Below are positions 35,586-38,494 of a stretch of DNA of 38,494 bases, in pieces. A program made the translations under genes and the position numbers. Position 1 is the first letter of the stretch; the number at the start of each line of letters is the position of its first letter. This DNA is from Actinobacteria bacterium HGW-Actinobacteria-5 (GTDB lineage Bacteria > Actinomycetota > Actinomycetes > Propionibacteriales > Propionibacteriaceae): the NCBI GenBank assembly GCA_002843035.1, contig PHEV01000012.1, positions 1 through 38,494 of the forward strand. Reading direction: 5' to 3'. A model generated the notes under the pieces. The model worked only from the letters and a program-made list of their open reading frames with translations, was not told the DNA's origin and did no database searches.

Positions 35586-36707
35586 ATGTCGCACAAGACC
35601 CGGTTCGTTGCGCTCATCGCGGCTGGTGCGCTCACGCTCACGCTCGCTGCGTGCTCGAGCACTACCGCCCCGGCCGGCACGGGAGGCGCCCAGCTGAAGG
35701 ACTGCAACGTGGGCATCACGATGCCCACGCGCAGCCTGGAGCGCTGGATCAATGACGGCGCCCAGCTGCAGAAGGCACTTCAGGGAGCCGGCTGTACGGT
35801 CGACCTGCAGTACGCCGACAACAAGGTGGACCAGCAGATCAGCCAGATCCAGAACCAGATCGCCGGTGGCTCCAAGATCCTCGTGATCGCCTCCATCGAC
35901 GGCACGGCCCTGGGCCCCGTCCTCGAGCAGGCCAAGAAGCAGAGCATCACTGTGATCGCCTACGACCGGCTGATCAACGGCAGCCCCAACGTCGACTACT
36001 ACGCCACCTTCGACAACTACAAGGTCGGCCAGTTGCAGGGCAACTTCCTCAAGGACCAGCTGAAGCTCGACTCCGCAGCCAAGCCGATCAACTTCGAGCC
36101 CTTCGCCGGCAGCCCTGACGACAACAACGCGAAGTTCTTCTTCTCCGGAGCCTGGGACGTGCTGCTCCCCTACGTGCAGAAGGGCACGCTGGTCGTGCCG
36201 AGTGGCAAGGCACCGAAGTCGAACGACGAATGGGCGTCGATCGGCATCCAGTCCTGGCAGTCGGACAAGGCGCAGGCCGAGATGGACAACCGGCTCTCCT
36301 CGTTCTACACCGGCGGCAAGAAGGTTCAGGCTGTGCTGTCCCCGAACGACTCGCTGGCCATCGGCATCGAGGCTTCGCTGAAGAGCGCGGGCTACAAGGT
36401 CGGCACCGACTGGCCGCTGATCACCGGCCAGGACGGCGACAAGGCCAACGTGAAGGCGATCCTCGCCGGCGAGCAGGCCATGACCGTGTGGAAGGACACC
36501 CGCAAGCTGGGTGACCGGGTCTTCCAGATGATCCAGCAGATCAACAGCGGCGCGACCGTGGAGGTCAATGACACCAAGACCTACAACAACGGTGTCAAGG
36601 TCGTTCCGTCCTACCTGATCGAGCCCGAGGTCGTCACGAAGGACCTGGTCCAGAGCAAGCTGATCGACTCCGGCTTCCTCAAGGCCTCGGACGTCGGACT
36701 CGGCTGA
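35586..36707 (+). CDS. chvE: ChvE-like multiple-monosaccharide binding lipoprotein
   Basis: 373 residues. A signal peptide with LTLAAC makes Cys23 the lipidated residue. The mature protein is a family 4 (ribose-type) sugar-binding protein very like Agrobacterium ChvE: VGITMPTRSLERWINDGAQL, KILVIASIDGTAL, VIAYDRLINGSPNVDYYATF and the late PNDSLAIGIEASL. ChvE-type proteins bind xylose, arabinose, glucose and galactose. Here xylose is the likely main ligand because of the divergent xylAB. It feeds the ATPase and permease encoded next. A strong hairpin follows the stop, which may raise the amount of this message over the rest. Confidence 0.9.
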   Translation: MSHKTRFVALIAAGALTLTLAACSSTTAPAGTGGAQLKDCNVGITMPTRSLERWINDGAQLQKALQGAGCTVDLQYADNKVDQQISQIQNQIAGGSKILVIASIDGTALGPVLEQAKKQSITVIAYDRLINGSPNVDYYATFDNYKVGQLQGNFLKDQLKLDSAAKPINFEPFAGSPDDNNAKFFFSGAWDVLLPYVQKGTLVVPSGKAPKSNDEWASIGIQSWQSDKAQAEMDNRLSSFYTGGKKVQAVLSPNDSLAIGIEASLKSAGYKVGTDWPLITGQDGDKANVKAILAGEQAMTVWKDTRKLGDRVFQMIQQINSGATVEVNDTKTYNNGVKVVPSYLIEPEVVTKDLVQSKLIDSGFLKASDVGLG

Positions 36708-36714
36708 GCGTCCT

Positions 36715-36750
36715 GATGGTGCGGCGGTCCCCCGGGGCCGCCGCACCATC
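36715..36750 (+). terminator. Intra-operon hairpin after chvE
   Basis: GATGGTGCGGCGG (36715-36727) and CCGCCGCACCATC (36738-36750) make a perfect 13-bp stem, and the loop can extend it with CCCC/GGGG. There is no T-tract. In the 78-base gap before the ATPase gene it may cause partial termination or protect the chvE message from decay. Confidence 0.65.
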
Positions 36751-36785
36751 GGTATGTTCGACCCGACCACGGCAGGTGAGAAGGC

Positions 36786-38327
36786 ATGGCTGACCAGCAG
36801 ACCATCCTGCGCATGCAGGGCATCACGAAGGACTTCAGCGGCGTCCGCGCCCTCGACAACGTCAATCTGGACGTGAGACGAGGGGAGGTGCATGGCATCT
36901 GCGGCGAGAACGGCGCCGGCAAGTCCACGCTGATGAAGGTGCTCAGCGGGGTGTACCCGCACGGCGCCTACACCGGCACCATCGAACTGAACGGCGCCGA
37001 GGCCACGTTCTCCGACATCAAGGCCAGCGAGGCCGCCGGGATCGCGATCATCCACCAGGAACTGGCCCTCAACCCGCTCCAGTCCATCGCCGAGAACATC
37101 TTCCTCGGCAACGAGCGCGCCCGGCGCGGCGTCATCGACTGGGACCGCACCGCCATCGAGGCGGCCGAGCTGCTGGCGAAAGTGGGCCTCGACGAGAACC
37201 CGGCCACGAGGATCGTCGAGATCGGCGTCGGCAAGCAGCAACTGGTCGAGATCGCCAAGGCGATGGCCAAGGACGTCTCCCTGCTCATCCTCGACGAGCC
37301 CACCGCGGCCCTGAACGACGAGGACTCCGACCACCTGCTCGACCTGATCGCGGGCATGCGCGACCACGGCATCACCTGCATCCTGATCTCGCACAAGCTC
37401 CGCGAGGTGCGCCGGATCGCAGACCGCGTGACCGTCCTGCGCGATGGGAAGACCATCGAAACCATCGACATGTCCGCTCCCGACGCCACCGAGGCCAGGA
37501 TCATCAAGGCGATGGTCGGCCGCGAGCTGAACAACCTGTTCCCGCCGCACCAGCCGAACATCGGACGCGAGCTGTTCCGGGTCGAGGACTGGACCGCCTA
37601 CCACCCGGTGGACACGTCCCGGGTGGTCGTCGACCACGCCAGCTTCACCGTTCACGCCGGGGAGATCGTAGGGTTCGCCGGCCTGATGGGAGCCGGCCGC
37701 ACCGAACTCGCGATGAGCCTGTTCGGACGGCTCTGGGGCACCAACGTGTCCGGCCGGGTCTACAAGGACGGCGAGGAGATCCGCACGGCCACCGTCGACG
37801 AGGCGGTCTCCCACGGGATCGCCTACGTCACCGAGGACCGCAAGCGGTACGGCCTGAACCTGATCGGCACCATCACCACCAACATCTCCGCCGTGGCGCT
37901 GGCCCGGTTCGCCCGCTGGGGCATCATCGACCGCAACCAGGAGTACCTGTCCGCCGAGGGCTACCGGAAGGACATGAACATCAAGACGCCCAGCGTCTCC
38001 GAGGTTGTCGGACGGCTCTCGGGCGGAAACCAGCAGAAGGTCGTGCTCAGCAAGTGGCTCGTCTCCGGGCCCGACGTCCTGATCCTCGACGAACCCACCC
38101 GGGGCATCGACGTCGGGGCCAAGTACGAGATCTACAGCCTGATCAACGCCCTCGCCAACCAGGGCAAGGCGGTCGTGATGATCTCCTCCGAACTGCCCGA
38201 ACTGCTCGGCATGTGCGACCGCATCTACACCATCTGCGAAGGCGCCGTCACCGGCGACGTGCCCCGCGCCGAGGCGACGCAGGAGAGCCTCATGTACCTG
38301 ATGACCATGGGAAAGGAACTGCGATGA
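36786..38327 (+). CDS. gguA: Multiple-monosaccharide ABC transporter ATPase (GguA/XylG type, two nucleotide-binding domains)
   Basis: 513 residues with two ABC domains fused in one chain, the layout of ribose/xylose importers. Domain one: Walker [10 protein letters not shown] (40-48), LDEPTAAL near 169; its signature reads [14 protein letters not shown] instead of LSVGQQQ. Domain two (about 260-513) has the degenerate Walker [10 protein letters not shown], signature LSGGNQQK near 411 and [11 protein letters not shown] near 434. The degenerate second A loop is usual in this family. It powers import of the sugar delivered by the ChvE-like protein. Its stop overlaps the permease ATG. The name mmsA is also used for this family. 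Confidence 0.92.
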   Translation: MADQQTILRMQGITKDFSGVRALDNVNLDVRRGEVHGICGENGAGKSTLMKVLSGVYPHGAYTGTIELNGAEATFSDIKASEAAGIAIIHQELALNPLQSIAENIFLGNERARRGVIDWDRTAIEAAELLAKVGLDENPATRIVEIGVGKQQLVEIAKAMAKDVSLLILDEPTAALNDEDSDHLLDLIAGMRDHGITCILISHKLREVRRIADRVTVLRDGKTIETIDMSAPDATEARIIKAMVGRELNNLFPPHQPNIGRELFRVEDWTAYHPVDTSRVVVDHASFTVHAGEIVGFAGLMGAGRTELAMSLFGRLWGTNVSGRVYKDGEEIRTATVDEAVSHGIAYVTEDRKRYGLNLIGTITTNISAVALARFARWGIIDRNQEYLSAEGYRKDMNIKTPSVSEVVGRLSGGNQQKVVLSKWLVSGPDVLILDEPTRGIDVGAKYEIYSLINALANQGKAVVMISSELPELLGMCDRIYTICEGAVTGDVPRAEATQESLMYLMTMGKELR

Positions 38328-38494
38328 GCTCGCCGACCACGACCGAGCCGACCGCCCCGGCCGCGAAGCCGGCCCGGCGGCTGGCCGTCGACCTGCGCCA
38401 GTACGGCATCCTCGCCGCACTGGTGATCATCATCGGCCTGTTCGAGGTGCTCACCAGTGGCCGCCTGCTGATGCCCGGCAACGTGAACAACCTG
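38324..38494 (+). CDS. gguB: Multiple-monosaccharide ABC permease (GguB/XylH type), 5' part only
   Basis: The ATG overlaps the ATPase stop (ATGA) and the frame stays open to the window end, 57 codons. A Pro/Ala/Thr-rich N-terminus is followed by [20 protein letters not shown], the start of the first transmembrane helix, and [12 protein letters not shown], which matches the N-terminal pattern of branched ribose/xylose permeases. It should form the membrane channel of the ChvE/GguA importer. The remaining some 300 residues lie beyond the window. Confidence 0.85.
   Translation, partial: MSSPTTTEPTAPAAKPARRLAVDLRQYGILAALVIIIGLFEVLTSGRLLMPGNVNNL

Noticed and set aside
35556-38420. A 954-codon open frame on the minus strand
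   Set aside because: It crosses the chvE and ATPase genes and their intergenic hairpin, with no recognisable domain. It is a shadow of the real plus-strand genes.

Overview
The window is very GC-rich, has short intergenic gaps, many GTG starts and several probable leaderless promoters. This fits a high-GC Actinomycetota. The left part has the same gene order that I recall from Mycobacterium tuberculosis around Rv3276c-Rv3285 (purK, GtrA protein, PH-domain membrane protein, birA, accD5, accE5, maf, accA3). The right part is a plant-hemicellulose locus. A soil, plant-litter or gut actinobacterium, perhaps in Propionibacteriales, is my inference and not proven. I see no tRNA, rRNA, CRISPR array, insertion sequence or phage gene.

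Region 1 (1-18280) is central metabolism centred on biotin carboxylases. It holds purK (cut by the left edge), a peptidase E-like protein, a GtrA protein, a PH-domain membrane protein, birA, the acyl-CoA carboxylase beta and epsilon subunits, and maf. About 10 kb then separates maf from accA3. That stretch encodes a UbiA-type phosphoribosyltransferase with an overlapping SDR gene, a LysE exporter, a CorA transporter, a YcsF-like protein lacking most of the family's active-site motifs, and a 1,839-residue single-chain acetyl-CoA carboxylase. The last has the domain order and central-region motifs of the eukaryotic enzyme. BirA could biotinylate both this protein and AccA3.

Region 2 (18302-21640) holds a UvrC-like GIY-YIG protein without the UvrC C-terminal half, a NAD(P)-binding SDR protein, and the most unusual part of the window. 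This is a tandem duplication in which each unit has a promoter, a 10-base perfect anti-Shine-Dalgarno match, a 23-26 residue peptide, a structured spacer, an Arg-rich 85-94 residue protein and a terminator hairpin. I do not recognise either protein.

Region 3 (21637-32181) is a xylo-oligosaccharide uptake and degradation locus. A LacI regulator and an epimerase-like protein read leftward. A lipoprotein binding protein, two permeases, a GH3 glycosidase, a GH43 beta-xylosidase/arabinofuranosidase and a CE7 acetyl esterase read rightward. LacI-type operators overlap the -35 box of the rightward promoter. No transporter ATPase is encoded here. The order resembles the Streptomyces bxlREFGA system.

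Region 4 (32283-38494) has a small unknown protein, then xylB and xylA reading leftward, and divergent from them a ChvE-like sugar-binding protein, a double-domain ATPase and the start of its permease. Regions 3 and 4 together would deacetylate and hydrolyse imported xylo-oligosaccharides to xylose, import free monosaccharide, and pass xylose through xylulose to xylulose 5-phosphate.
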